A stretch of 64,000 nucleotides of DNA from Macrobrachium rosenbergii (GCF_040412425.1 NC_089788.1:62652720-62716719), one strand, 5' to 3'. Counted from the stretch's first letter, positions 1 to 13,770 are shown. Numbers and translations are program-made. The notes: generated by a model not told the origin, from the letters alone.

Positions 1-873
1 TTAACACTCCTTGATGATGATGTGGTCCAAGAAGTATTGGCCAATGAACCCTTGTATGCCAAAGTATTAAGCTTTAGAACTCTTGTTAATGAAATACAGG
101 CAAGAGCTCCTGAAGGAATGAAATACAATGTCCTCCTAACAACAAAAGAAACAGAGACAACATTGGAGCAAGTCCTTCACTCCAGAGGGAGATGTGGCGT
201 AACTCCTCAGCAAAAAAGAAAAAAAATAAATACGCACAATGAAGTGGTAACACAGAAGGTGTGTGTTGAGCAGCTAAGAAAGAAGAATGAAGAAAAAACA
301 AAACCAAAAAAGAAACCAGCACAACAAAAAAGAAAAAATAAAACAACACCACAGCAACAGAGTGACATTGAATCAACAACTACGGAAGAGGAGGAATACA
401 TAGGTTATGGTAACACCTCATCAGATATATCTTTGGAAGATTTAAGGAAGGAAGCAGAGGAGGATGCACTAATGGAAATAGAGGAACCCACAATAAAGGC
501 AAAAATTACAACTCCTAAGGACACTAAGTTCGAAATGCCGAAAATAACTCGGGAGTCAGAGGGAAAATATTTTGTTGTATACTATACTGAACCTCGCGTA
601 ACTTACTACTGGGGGAAAGTCTTGAGAACCTTTTCCAAGGAGGAAGGAGAAGTGTCAGAAGTGGAACTAAACTTTCTCAAGAAAAGGACTATTGGTAGTA
701 ACCCAAAGGATTGGTCGTGGATCGAGAGGAAAACATGTGATGTTTCAGTTGTTTCTGTTCAGTATGTCTTTTTTGGACCTGTACATCCAGAGATCACAAA
801 ATCAACTTTTTATTTTCCCGATGTAACTGTGTCAGGTTACCTGAATAAGCTTCATAAAGCCTGTAAGTTGTAA
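1..873 (+). CDS. C-terminal part of an uncharacterised protein, transposase-derived-like (5' end outside window)
   Basis: The reading frame is open from the first base to a TAA at 871-873 (290 codons), so this is the 3' part of a longer gene or a last exon. The start is not in the window; the first residues read LTLLDDDVVQEVL. The middle is strongly basic (KKKPAQQKRKNK, residues ~100-115) and then acidic (TTTEEEEYIGYG). The last ~100 residues form a compact domain beginning GKYFVVYYTEPRVTYYWGKV and containing DWSWIERK and VFFGPVHPE. A small domain of this 'hydrophobic strand, Y-x-G-x-V, W-x-W' style occurs at the C-terminus of pogo/CENP-B-type transposase-derived arthropod proteins. I infer that resemblance and cannot prove it. 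No catalytic residues are visible. It could be a live transposon, a domesticated gene or an unrelated host protein. A possible poly(A) signal AATAAA lies at 1018-1023. Confidence 0.55.
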   Translation, partial: LTLLDDDVVQEVLANEPLYAKVLSFRTLVNEIQARAPEGMKYNVLLTTKETETTLEQVLHSRGRCGVTPQQKRKKINTHNEVVTQKVCVEQLRKKNEEKTKPKKKPAQQKRKNKTTPQQQSDIESTTTEEEEYIGYGNTSSDISLEDLRKEAEEDALMEIEEPTIKAKITTPKDTKFEMPKITRESEGKYFVVYYTEPRVTYYWGKVLRTFSKEEGEVSEVELNFLKKRTIGSNPKDWSWIERKTCDVSVVSVQYVFFGPVHPEITKSTFYFPDVTVSGYLNKLHKACKL

Positions 874-3800
874 ATAATTCAAAAGCAACCAGTAAGTACG
901 CAGTTTATGCTCAAAGATTTTTTTTTTTAAATGAAACATGAACATTGTTTAGTTATATACTGAATATATTTTCTAATGCCAAGTTGACCCTTCCTAGATA
1001 TGATTTGATGTTTAAAAAATAAATTCATATTGTCATGTTATCATTAATTGAAGAAATGCCATCTTTATAGGATAAAACCAATAAGGATTTTTTTTCCCCT
1101 TACATGTTTTTTTCTTCCCCATTTTACGGGAAAAATAAATACACAAAAAATAACAAAAAAACCATATAAGATATTTTCCTAAAATAAAATCCTTACTAGA
1201 CTTTAAGCTATAATTGATTATCTTTCAGAAGTAATGGGTGGAATCCTGCCAAAAAAATCACATGGCTTTGTAGACCAAAGTTGACCAAGTTGTTATTTTC
1301 TTCCCCCACTTTACTATACTTAAAACTTCTGCACTCTATACATATCCATTTTACACTATAAATTAACCCAAAATATAATGCTGCAAATCCAGTAAAGTAC
1401 TGTATTTTATTTTACACTGATATCAAAACTCTAGTTACCAAAGTCAATGTAACACATTTTCCCCTCCCATAACCCCCCAAGCACAAGGCTTTTGCATTAA
1501 ACAAATAAGAAAAGTATTCATAAATACTGTATTTAGCCAGCATGGTTAAACTGCTCCCACTTCAAAAAGATGTTGACACCAGCAATTTTGTGCTTATTAG
1601 GCATACCTTTTTGTGGTGAAAATAAAGTTTACTGTGTAAGGCTGTTATGGATTGATAGGAAAATGCAGTAAAGCAAGGTGTTTGTATATTACACTAATTA
1701 TCAGAATATAAACAGTGAAAATAATACATTAAAATTACAACCTATGGTGACAAAATATCTTGAGTGCAGAGGAAGAGATTTCAACATTATTTTAATACAG
1801 AGATCCTGAACATTAACTTTTAACCTTCGGCAACAACTCAATTTTTTCTAAAGAAATTAGCCTTTATGTGCTGCTACCTAAATGCAATGCAGAACTTTTT
1901 AGCACACTGTCATATACCAGTCACATACCATGCCTGGGATCACAACAGTTCAAGTGGCTATGCTGTAGCCACTGCTACTGGGTAAACAATGTTGTCTATA
2001 AGTCATGCAGAAAAATGAACAATAATATAGGCTATGCCAACATCTTAGTTTCTGTAAGGTTAAATTTAATTACAAAATACAAATAATGGCCCAAGCCACA
2101 CACGATTCACAGACACTCAATAACGTAAATGACTCAAATAAAACGTGATATATTAACATATATTAACATACAGTACTTAATCCTTTGGCCTGCTGTCAGT
2201 AATTTTGTAAGTTAACCAATATATGACTTCCAACTTCAGTTCTGCAGCCTAACCCTTAACAGAGTTTACTTAACCACAACTGTTAAGCCTGCATAAGTTA
2301 TTAATTGGTGCATTACAAATGCCTGGGCTACAGCTTTATTTTGGGCGCTCAACATAAACCTACAAAAAACCAAAGCCAAATCAATCTATTAAGAAATTTT
2401 AGCCTGAAGAATTTCTTCAAAATAAAGACTACTTTACAATGACATTCGTGAATATGCAAGCCTAAGCTACATAGGCATTGTAATTAGGGACTATTCATCA
2501 CTTGTACTTTACAGGTTTCCAGGAATGGTTTATTGGTATATAACCCTACTTTGTATCTATAATTTTTAGGGAACTACAATGGGAAACAATGTACTGTACT
2601 GTATAAAATGCCTTAAAGGAAAAAGTTCTACACCCTTCAATGTGAATGAATGACATTCTCTCTACATATATATCTCTTCTCTATCTGTTTCACTTCACTA
2701 TTGTGTCCCAGGTCTCATCTGATATCCAAGGTTTCCGTCTTGTTACCTTATAACCCAGAACTGTGCTTCTTTTCCTCATTTATTGTCTACTCCTTCTCAC
2801 ATATGGCTTCTAAAACTGACAACCTATTCTGATATGCAATTGCATGGGCCTCTTGATGCCATCATCTTCAGGAAACTCAACTGTCAAACTTTTTAGAGTG
2901 TCCCTGGAAAGCTGGGGATCACTGCTGACACCCACTTCCCTGTAGGTCCCTTTTTCTCTCTTGATTAATAGCTAAAGTACCGCCCGTCATCAAATTATTT
3001 GCTACTAAATCCTAGGACACTGGAACCCAATTTTTGTTTCTGTCTCTCCCAGGCCTTCCTCACCCATTACATTCTCCTTTCACATCAACAACAATTAAGA
3101 AACACTAATCTTACTGGCTACCGACACGGAAATGGCTACACTAATATGTTGAGAAGTCTCCTAGACCTACATCCCACTAGCCTACAACAAAAATATCCCA
3201 AACTTTAAGCATGGTTCAGTCTGATTTATGCATACCATAACAAATGCCTAATTTGAATAGTATTTACATATTGTGTTTCTATCATTACTTACTATGATGT
3301 ATATAGCCTATTTTACTCAAGTTTTCCCATAGAGTTTAAGAAAGTTTTATTCTCTGAAAGACTTATGGGAATTACCTATAATATAACAAACGTGAACAAT
3401 TAGTATCTTTTAGCTACTCTTACTTTGATTACATTTTGAAGCCATGGTAATTTTTCGGAAGACTCCAGCCAGCCATTTCCAAAGGTGCCAGCTAGCCATT
3501 TTTGCATGAAAAACCATTTTGGATTTTTCATGCAAAAATGGCCAGGAAATGATAAGGTAGTAAAAGAACCTAAAAATACCAACCTAACGTAACCTAGGGG
3601 TGTTTACTGGTTACAATTTTGCCGTATTAGTTATGGGGGGGAGCTGGTATTGTCTTACCTTACAAGTCCTTATTTTTCTCTGCTATTAGGCATTTGCGAA
3701 GGTTATGTATTGAGAAGAAATTTTTTGTTTTGATGTGATTTACCCAAGAAAAATATAAATTATAAAGTGGGAGGTGGCTGGAGTCTAACGAAAAATAACC

Positions 3801-4540
3801 GAAGCCATTTCTAGTGACTGCTTTTTTCTTGCCTATAGTGTCGGGTGGAACTACAAAGTTGCACACGTGCAGTGCTACATAAAATGACTTAAGAGCACCA
3901 TTTCATTACTGAGCACATAAAACTGATTGTATGGAAATGTGTGGAATAGGTCTTAGGTCAATAAGCCAAGCACTGGTAATACTGTTTGTTCGTTCTTGCA
4001 TAATCAAGTGGCATCACAGCAATTCAACTTCATTCTTAATCTGTCATGACTGAGAACAACCGTCACTAGCCTATTTCTTCGTCCTCAAAGCTAAGAAACA
4101 ATGTAGCCTAACCAACAGCATTATTTTTCAAACTGGTCAAATATGGCTTTCCTGACAGATGCCATCAAAATGTAACTGATAAACGTTTCATTGTCAATCT
4201 TTCATTAGTTCATTAGGCTATAATGTTCCAGGTCTACTGAAGTGAGGGAACCCTAATGGGAAGCCATACATGTAGGGTCAGATTACTGTACTTTCTGACC
4301 TATGCTAAACTCATTTTTATTCACTGGCCCCCGCCACCCCCCCCCAACACACACATACAAACAAACAATTCAAGTTAAGAGGGAGGAGGTGTTTGTGTCT
4401 GCACTAAAAATTCCCAATGAAACAACGTCAAATTCGTCCGAATTACATTAAAATCCGACACAAAACACACGGGCCAATTCCATCAATATCAGCTTAAACT
4501 GCACAACAAGTGTATACAAATGTTTACCATCTGACCTCGG
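874..4540. other. AT-rich intergenic sequence, no gene seen
   Basis: No coding stretch, RNA gene or recognisable mobile element is supported here. Short open frames (60-72 codons) have no protein-like composition. It contains AATAAA signals just after the upstream stop codon, a perfect hairpin at 3495-3542 (listed separately) and a C-rich/CA-rich patch near 4330-4360. Confidence 0.5.
3495..3542. repeat. Perfect 19-bp inverted repeat with 10-nt loop
   Basis: Arm 3495-3513 (GCCATTTTTGCATGAAAAA) is exactly complementary to 3524-3542, with loop 3514-3523. The stem is perfect but shorter than a usual animal pre-miRNA, so a small foldback repeat or a template-switch scar is more likely than a miRNA gene. 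Confidence 0.75.
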
Positions 4541-4544
4541 CTAG

Positions 4545-5190
4545 GCTAGCCTTCGTATTTGCCGCTTCAAACAATCCAACGCCAAACAAAGGCTCCTGGC
4601 CTACCTTGAACCTCCATCGGGCCACCGATAGGCCTATCTGGGCAAAACCTAAGAGGGTCGAGGGCCGCAAGGCCTAGCCTGCGAGGGGGGGGCACTGGCA
4701 GGCTCCTTCGGCTGGGACTACACACACACACACACCACCCATCACAAACTGATCAATTCACTGGGAGCAACACCACCACACGAACACCGAGTCCAAAACC
4801 ACCACATTATAGTCGGCGTTTCGGCGCCTTCTTTCCAACGCAGTTAGGCCTATCAAAAGGAGCCCGTGGCCCTGCGACTCTTGGCCTCAGGCTCCAAATA
4901 TCGGGAGTTTTCATCTGATTTTTCCCGAATCCTGGGCATCGCCTCGGGCACGTCGCAGCAACCTATTTCACACCCACAACCCACCATTTCGGTGCCAAAT
5001 CGACTGCCAGGGGCGCGGGTGCCCGCCAAACAGGAGGGAAATAGGCTCAGTTTCGGAAAATAACGTCAATATTTGACTACGTGTTACAGGTGAACCAATT
5101 TTGATCCCAGTCGCACAAAAACACTATTTTTTTCGACCTTCGCCGAGATTCGTTCGCAATTTCGCACCTCCTCTGCCTCCGCCTTACCTT
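4545..5190. promoter_or_regulatory. GC/CpG-richer patch, candidate promoter or first exon
   Basis: This ~650-bp stretch is visibly richer in G+C and CpG than its AT-rich surroundings, with runs such as GGGTCGAGGGCCGCAAGG and GGGGCGCGGGTGCCCGCC. A splice-donor-like CTTAAAGGTAAGG is read on the minus strand near 5182-5194, which could mark the end of a non-coding first exon transcribed leftwards. A 65-codon plus-strand open frame (4866-5063) has no recognisable domain. No TATA box or initiator stands out. It could also be an old GC-rich repeat. Confidence 0.25.
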
Positions 5191-5297
5191 TAAGTTCCTT
5201 AAGTATGCATATATCTCTTCATTAATGTATAAATTAATTCACTAGATATAAAAATGTGTGAGAAACTTCGCTTCAAAACATATCTTGTATTCTTTCC

Positions 5298-5325
5298 CTC
5301 TCTCTCTCTCTCTCTCTCTCTCTCG
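5298..5325. repeat. (TC)n microsatellite
   Basis: A run of TC dinucleotides of about 14 units within AT-rich intergenic DNA. Confidence 0.9.
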
Positions 5326-5399
5326 CTACCTGGGAACCTGGCGGTATATTTGTGAAACTTTGCTAGGAGCAGGAGTGCCAACCTCATCCACCAACTTTC

Positions 5400-6100
5400 A
5401 TTTCATCTTTATTTGTGAAGTTAATGTATAAACAGTCTAATGCAACTATTTAATTTCTAACACATATTTCATTATTATAATTTATTCCTGTTGTCATTTA
5501 TTATTCGTAGGACTACATTTTTTTTTCTTTAAGATACTGTGTCAAATGGCAATTTTCACTTCCTACCTACAATCAGCTGAGCGGTTGATGTGAAGTGTAA
5601 ACTTGACCTTTTATAGTTCATAACAAATTGATTTGAATAACAAAACATACTCAATTCAGTGTTATCATTGAGTAGTATTTCATATTCCATAAGCCGATGC
5701 CCAATAAAAAGGCCAGCGAGTGAGACAATCAAAGCTAACCTTTTCTTCAATTAGCGTTTTTTTTTTTGTGTGCCATAAAAACTGACCACTCAGGCGAACA
5801 CTGGACATCGCGGGTCAGTTTTTTTTATAAAGCTTTTTACTTCACTTTTATGCACTCTCTAACTTCATTCTCAGTTTCGACGCAATGACGCTTTGGCCTT
5901 AAAATAGTTGTAGTAACGTACTAGACATATAAGAGACTCACTGGCAGTGTTGTGTTACATGCAATCCTACAAAAGCCCGCTTAGCCCGGTAATTATAATG
6001 TCCGCCTCAGTAACGTTAATGTGATCGTATTGGTAGAAGACACCTGAATATTCACTGCGTTACAACGAGGGGAAGCACCATCTAAAATATCTAAAGAATT
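5400..6100. other. Intergenic, no gene seen
   Basis: AT-rich sequence with two poly(T) runs (near 5518 and 5757). I see no coding signal, RNA gene or mobile-element structure. Confidence 0.45.
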
Positions 6101-6101
6101 T

Positions 6102-7434
<1,333 letters not shown>

Positions 7435-7530
<96 letters not shown>
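7435..7530. repeat. (TA)n microsatellite
   Basis: About 48 TA units with one phase slip near 7510. Confidence 0.97.
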
Positions 7531-7933
7531 TCAACAACGTGATATAAATTATTGTTTCTAAAATATCCCTGACTCTGCACTGATAAAACTAAAAAGGGAA
7601 AATTTTATAAATTTGAAACCAGGTCTATATACCATTTACCCGTCTGCGCGAGTTGTTCGAAAGAGATTTAAAAGAGAAATAAATAAAAGTAAGTCAGTAA
7701 TCCTGGTTTATACCATTCGCCTCGCCTTGTTTTATCCCAATACCTAAGTTAATCTTAGACAGCTGTGCCTCACCTGAAAAAGATAATCCAGTTGTAGTGA
7801 CCTTTGTGTGCATTATAGCGGTTATATGCCTCTAAAGACTTCTTTGTAATCTTTTATTCCGCTGTAGGTAGTTTGCAGCAAGGGCCTTAGAGTAAAATCG
7901 TTGTTTCAAATTCCTTGTGACCAAATACTGCTT

Positions 7934-8076
7934 AGGACCTCATTGAAACTGGATGGTTATTTATTCAAAAAAATTACAAACTTCCCAGGACAATGAGGAC
8001 TATTAGTCTTGGAAAGCTACTAATTTTTCCGAACAAATAACTCCGCTAGATACCATCCAGTTTTCAATGGGGTCCT
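7934..8076. mobile_element. Foldback MITE (143 bp)
   Basis: Left end 7934-7957 reads AGGACCTCATTGAAACTGGA onward. The right end 8052-8076 is its reverse complement with one mismatch and a one-base length difference. The interior also pairs (GTTATTTATTC against GAACAAATAAC), so the whole element can fold as one hairpin. It has no coding capacity. The superfamily is not assignable because no clear target duplication is seen. Confidence 0.6.
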
Positions 8077-8123
8077 GTTAGTAATGGCATTAATGCACAG
8101 AACAATTGTGTAAGTGATAAAGT

Positions 8124-8181
8124 TAATAAATAAATAAATAAATAAATAAATATATAATATAATAAATAAATAAATAAATAA

Positions 8182-8226
<45 letters not shown>
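8124..8226. repeat. (AAAT)n / (TA)n compound microsatellite
   Basis: Two AAAT blocks (8124-8150, 8161-8186) are separated by a short TATAATATAAT stretch and followed by about 20 TA units. Confidence 0.95.
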
Positions 8227-8229
<3 letters not shown>

Positions 8230-9900
8230 ATCACACTTTAGTAAGTGTATTTATACGCAGCGTCTAATTCAATTACGTATGACAATAATACCAAGCTGGA
8301 TTCATTCTATATAATAGAATACATTAATCGACATAACGTACAGTATACAGTTCCTTTACGATTTCTGTATACCTGCTCAACACAGCCAAACCAAATTCCA
8401 CTGGATTCGGATCAGCCGAACAAACCAGGGATCCGTACCCCCCATTAACGGAAGGCAGGGGTCAGCATTCCCCAGTCGCCTTAACGGCCTTTGGTCTAAC
8501 GAGCTATAAATCACCAGAACCCTGAGACTAGGCCTAAGGAATGCTTCTTTAGGACTCGCTCTGAGGCAGCCACGGATTCTGGTCAAAATGAGGCATCGAG
8601 TTATTCAGTAATGTATAAAAGACAAGTTCATAGGACGTATTTGGGCATACTATTCCTTGAATGCATAAATTATCTGTGTGTGTGTGTGTGTGTGTGTGTG
8701 TTCATTTCCAGTGTTTGCCCACGTGTTGACGGTAACAAGTAAAAACAAGAAGGTAGAGCCTCTGAATGGGCGGTAATTGTTTAAAAGAAAACGGTTTAAG
8801 AATGAATCCCTAGATTAGCCGGGAAAGGATTAAGACGGTCGCGGTCGGGTAGAAAAGGCCACTGAGCCCCGTGTTTAATTTAATGTCATCACTATACATT
8901 TCAGCTAGCAGTTTTAAAGAGACGGCGAATAAGTCTGTTTTAAGTAATCTCTGAAATTACTGTTGTTACGAATATGTTAGGAAATGGCAGTACCATTTGT
9001 TATAAGATTCAAATCCAGTGTTCTCTGTCACACACACGCACCGTCACTGCACGATAAGACACTTGGTGCGTATACCTGACTTCAGCTGTGGCCATGCTTC
9101 ATTACCGTTTGTTTACCTTTTTTGTACTTATAATCTTATCATTTTTCCTAATTTTTATATTGCGTAACTTTACCTTTTTTTTTTTTGCAAATTAATTGTG
9201 ACTAAGCTCATTCATAATTTAAGTGTTTCTTCTGCTTCTTACGGGCTACTCCTAGGAACAAGGTCTTGCATTACAGCTTAATCTAACGACTATATTAATA
9301 TCATTCTCCTCATATTGACAACCTCTTCTGTTTACCTTCATGATTAAATGTATTCCTCCATTTCTTTAAATATATGGCCCAAGAATTCTGCAACTATCCC
9401 CCAATCGTTCTATTTAGAGAATAACGTTGCTGAAAACAAACTATTTACGAAAATTACCAGCTTCGGGCGCAGTCCTTCCCCCTAGGCCCTATAACAACGT
9501 CTTCCTATCTCTTCCTATGCCCCAAGTGATCCAAGGACCAGATAGGCCTAAAGGTCCACCTCCCAACCATTAATATCGAATGACAGCAGTTTGCTTTGTT
9601 TCTGCTTTCCATTCCAAGAAAGGTGGACAAAACAAGAGCTTAGAAATTTTCAGTAAATTACATTTCGCCAGTGTTTTCGAGTAAGGCTTTTTAGTCAAGT
9701 GTCCAACCGATGTTTACAATCATCGCGTGATTTCTGAGACAAACAGCAATGTGACCTTGGTGACTGCTGAGCCCTGCTTATCAGGAGTTCGTTCGCATCA
9801 AGAAAAAAAAATGGATGAGTCATTTATCTTAAACACGATGGTCAGCTTTCTTTTCACTTCTTTGGTGTTTTCTCTCTTGAATCAGAGAGTAATGTTGGTT
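8230..9900. other. Intergenic, no gene seen
   Basis: Contains a (TG)n run at 8672-8701 and poly(T) at 9173-9186. Nothing else recognisable. Confidence 0.45.
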
Positions 9901-9910
9901 AATGAGCACT

Positions 9911-9912
<2 letters not shown>

Positions 9913-9984
<72 letters not shown>
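9913..9984. repeat. (TA)n microsatellite
   Basis: About 36 uninterrupted TA units. The open frames that cross it on both strands are artefacts of the repeat. Confidence 0.97.
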
Positions 9985-9986
<2 letters not shown>

Positions 9987-10567
9987 GTGTGTACGACTGT
10001 AGGACAAAATCCCCTAATACAGCCATTTGGACGAGAGTAAAATATATTCAGTGTGTAATATGACTGCAATACGGAATGAAATTTTAGGGTTGAACTATAA
10101 CATGAGTTAACACTTTCTTGTACTTTATGTTCATGGTTAAAAATATTAACAACACTTGAAAACACCTATTAACTTACATGACATGATTTACGTGCTTCAT
10201 CAAATGAGAAAACAAAAGACAACCCAGTAAAATGAAGTTAGGTTATTACCCGATCAGCCGTTAAGATTTTTTTTTTTAATATTCCAGTGTCGATCTCTCT
10301 CAAAGAATGCTTTTGATGAGGCCACGCTTATCGGCCTAGGAATAGATGAAATTGGTTCCATTCACTGCAGAAAAAAACATGAAAAATGTAGATTCGATAA
10401 ATTCTGAGACGATGTATGCTTGTTCACTTTCCATTAAGAGTTAATCCAGGTGACACATTCGAGAAAAAAAAGTGGAATCCACCTTTCCTGCTGTCAAGTT
10501 GGTTTGTGTTCGTTTGTATTTTTTTTTTATTCATCCAAGTATATATAACGTAATTTCTGGTATACAC

Positions 10568-10732
<165 letters not shown>

Positions 10733-11469
10733 GATATGGTGGAGATGCCGAAAAAAAGGCGACACAGCTTCATTGTAGGTAGCTGTCTATGCCTTCGTTT
10801 CACCTGTTCGTCACCATTGTTTCAATGTAAAGCTTAATTTTCGAAGCCAAAGTTACGGACGTTACCATAATTAAAATCTATACAAATACAATTAAGACTT
10901 GAATTACAAGAACCTAAATTAAGTAAACCACACAAATGAGGAACAGAAACATGCGTCTCAAAGCCACCCAACGAAAGCCTCGAAATACGAACACCGATAA
11001 CCAAGGAAAGCAGCACACCCGGAGCGGAGAAAGATTTCAAGAGATAAGCAGAGGGGCAGAAGAAGAGGTCTGACCAGACCATCCAGTGACGGGATGATTT
11101 ATTCAGTCTTAGCGATTCAAGGATAACGAGCAACTTTTCGTTAGCGGCTTGTGCTACGGTTTCAAATTATCATATAAAATAGATGATGTACATTTGTTTG
11201 CACGCTCCGTACCACTGGATAACTGTTTAGTACTCGAAGTATATCCTGTTTTGTGGCTGACTCCGGAGTGGGAATTAATCGATACGAATTAACAGCGCCC
11301 TTTTCTATTGATTTTAAGGTTTTTATTGGTAGATTTATTTTTCTTTAGCCCTGGTGATGAAGCTTAGCACTAGAACGCTGGCGAAAAATCAATGAAACTA
11401 CTCATCACGTAATTACTGTACATATTCGACATGCTAGAAAATAACACTTTCTAGGTTTTATACACACAC

Positions 11470-11470
<1 letters not shown>

Positions 11471-11519
<49 letters not shown>

Positions 11520-11545
11520 TTATTTATTTATATATATATATATAT
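11471..11545. repeat. (TA)n with internal (TTTA)n, 5' flank of Penelope-like copy 1
   Basis: TA units 11471-11516, four TTTA-type units, then TA units 11531-11545. The Penelope-like copy begins at the next base. Confidence 0.95.
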
Positions 11546-12731
11546 AAGTTAAGTTGTTGGTTGGTTTCCTATAAATTAAGTATTTATAGGAAACCAACCA
11601 CCAACTTAACTTATGTCCATTTTTATTCAGGCCATCACCTTAACATCAAAATATCAAATTTTCCTTCTATGTTTTTACGAGCTTTACGCATTGTCAGTCC
11701 CCAGTATTTGGATCAAGAAATTGAATACATAAGGAAAATAGGGACAGACTTATGTTATCCTTCATATATATATACTAGATATTTGTTATAACAAAGCCCA
11801 CAAAAAGTTCTATAGTGAAAGGAACATGGAGAAAGAAACCCCTAAGAACGTTCTTAGCTTGTCTAAAATAATTGTTAAAACTTTTTAATGTCTACCTCGT
11901 TTTTTTCTATAATAACACACTAAAAATAATGTTAATAAAAAATAGCCCTAAGGAAAACAACAGCATAATATATAAAATTCCATGTCTGGACTGCCCGTCT
12001 TTTTAAATGGCCAATCTAGCAAAGATTTAGATGTACGTATTAACCAACATAAGTATTCAGTCAAAACTGGACAAACATTCAATGCTATATTCACTCCTTT
12101 AAGTGAAAACTCTCAAAGGACAAATTGGGCTGAAAAGTCAGTGATTGCCAGATCGAAGGATTTCTCTTCAAGAAATCTATTGGAGTCCGCTATTATCCAG
12201 CTTACTTCCAGCAGTAATTTTAACCTTAGCCCTGGCATGTATTATTTGGACCCTTGTATTAGAAAAATGTTCAAGAATGACCTAAAAGATAAAATCACAA
12301 ATTAGTTACCTTATATATATTTTCTATGTATCCGTATTTTTATATAATAATTTTTATTTGTAAAAATGTTCATCTTGCAAAAAATTATTATTTTTTTACA
12401 AAAAGAGAATCATTTTGTTGAACTAATATTTTTTGGGTGGTCAGTCACGCCCTTGTATAATCTTTTAATTGTTCTGTCCCTGCTTCTGAACGGTTGATCC
12501 TAATCCTTTGTAAAACCTCTTAAATATTTCACCCTGTTTTGGCAGTTCTACCAATTCTTCAATTGTGTTGGATTCCAGGTGCATATTTTTCCTTTATAAT
12601 CCCCATCTGTCATTTATATGAGCTTTCTTTGTAAACTTACTTTTATATTTCTTCAGTCTGCTAAGTAAAGGACGAAAGAGTCGAAAGGCCTCGCAGCACT
12701 CCAGTGTTTCTCTTTCCTTCGTGGATTTTAT

Positions 12732-12735
<4 letters not shown>
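11546..12735 (+). mobile_element. Penelope-like retroelement copy 1, 5'-truncated
   Basis: Penelope-like elements encode a reverse transcriptase plus a GIY-YIG endonuclease. This copy keeps only the region after the RT core. 11585-11790 carries FLRALRIVSPQYLDQEIEYI, near-identical to copy 3 (24472-24560). 11975-12305 carries the endonuclease end (GQSSKDLDVRINQHKYSVKT), with the GIY-YIG tyrosines degraded: the FYIGQ of copy 3 is FLNGQ here. The frames are broken, so this is a pseudogene. The 3' UTR ends ...CCTTCGTGGATTTTATCTT before a (TA)n array, matching the end of copy 3 (~25560). The 5' junction carries an inverted duplication (11546-11576 against 11582-11612). Confidence 0.85.
11982..12305 (+). 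pseudogene. GIY-YIG endonuclease remnant of Penelope-like copy 1
   Basis: The open frame ends at TAG 12303-12305. SKDLDVRINQHKYSVKTGQT is the helix following the GIY-YIG core, and NLLESAIIQ with SPGMYYLDPCI is the C-terminal end shared with the copies at 19.8 and 25.0 kb. The core tyrosine-glycine strand is mutated (VFLNGQ). Inactive remnant. Confidence 0.75.

Positions 12736-12785
<50 letters not shown>
12736..12785. repeat. (TA)n microsatellite, 3' flank of Penelope-like copy 1
   Basis: About 25 TA units directly after the conserved 3' end of the element. Confidence 0.95.
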
Positions 12786-12788
<3 letters not shown>

Positions 12789-13284
12789 TTATATGTATAT
12801 ATGTTATTCATTGTGTGTGTTATTATGTGGTATAAGTACAGTTTATGACTACTGTTTTAATACGATTTCCAATAAAAACAACAAATATAAATCTGGGAAA
12901 TTAACGCAGAAAAACTTCCCCTCCAACATCAGGATTTGAGCTTGGATAGCAGAATGAAACTAAAACGATCATCAGAATTTCCATACAAGGACAGATCATC
13001 TATATCAGGTTCCTGCTTGATGTCCAAAGTACTTGACCATTCTGGTTTATTGCGGTTAGGCTGTCCTACTACCCAATGGGTGGCGTCTGGTCCTGGGCAC
13101 TGGTCACGAAAGTCAGGTACATGTTGGACTTTCCATCAGTATCAGGAGTATCAAACAGCTTCCCTGACGAATCTCGAGAGCTCAGTTCCCTAAGAACATG
13201 GCAGGCGTTTATATCACATAAAGTATTTGTCCTCGTAAGAAACATTCCCCTGACGAAATTGTATATCATATACATACATACATA

Positions 13285-13321
13285 CACACACACACATATA
13301 TATACATATATATATATACAT

Positions 13322-13386
<65 letters not shown>
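13285..13386. repeat. (CA)n/(TA)n microsatellite in left palindrome arm
   Basis: Interrupted CATA/CACA units followed by about 30 TA units. Confidence 0.95.
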
Positions 13387-13390
<4 letters not shown>

Positions 13391-13637
13391 AACATTAAGC
13401 TTGGAATACTGTTGAGTATTATACATAAGTGATATTTCCATATTCAAAAATATTAAGCCGCAAGTGATGATTAAAATCGAATTCGCTGTATCTTTGGTGG
13501 GAATAGCGCACAACCAATGGAAATTACGATCGACAAGTACTTCGCGCACCGGCCAGATGTGGTCTAAGCCAGCGCAAATGCATTTAACAATTATAATTCC
13601 CCTTGGGTGTAAGTTATTCAAGGACATTTGTAGCTTA

Positions 13638-13770
<133 letters not shown>

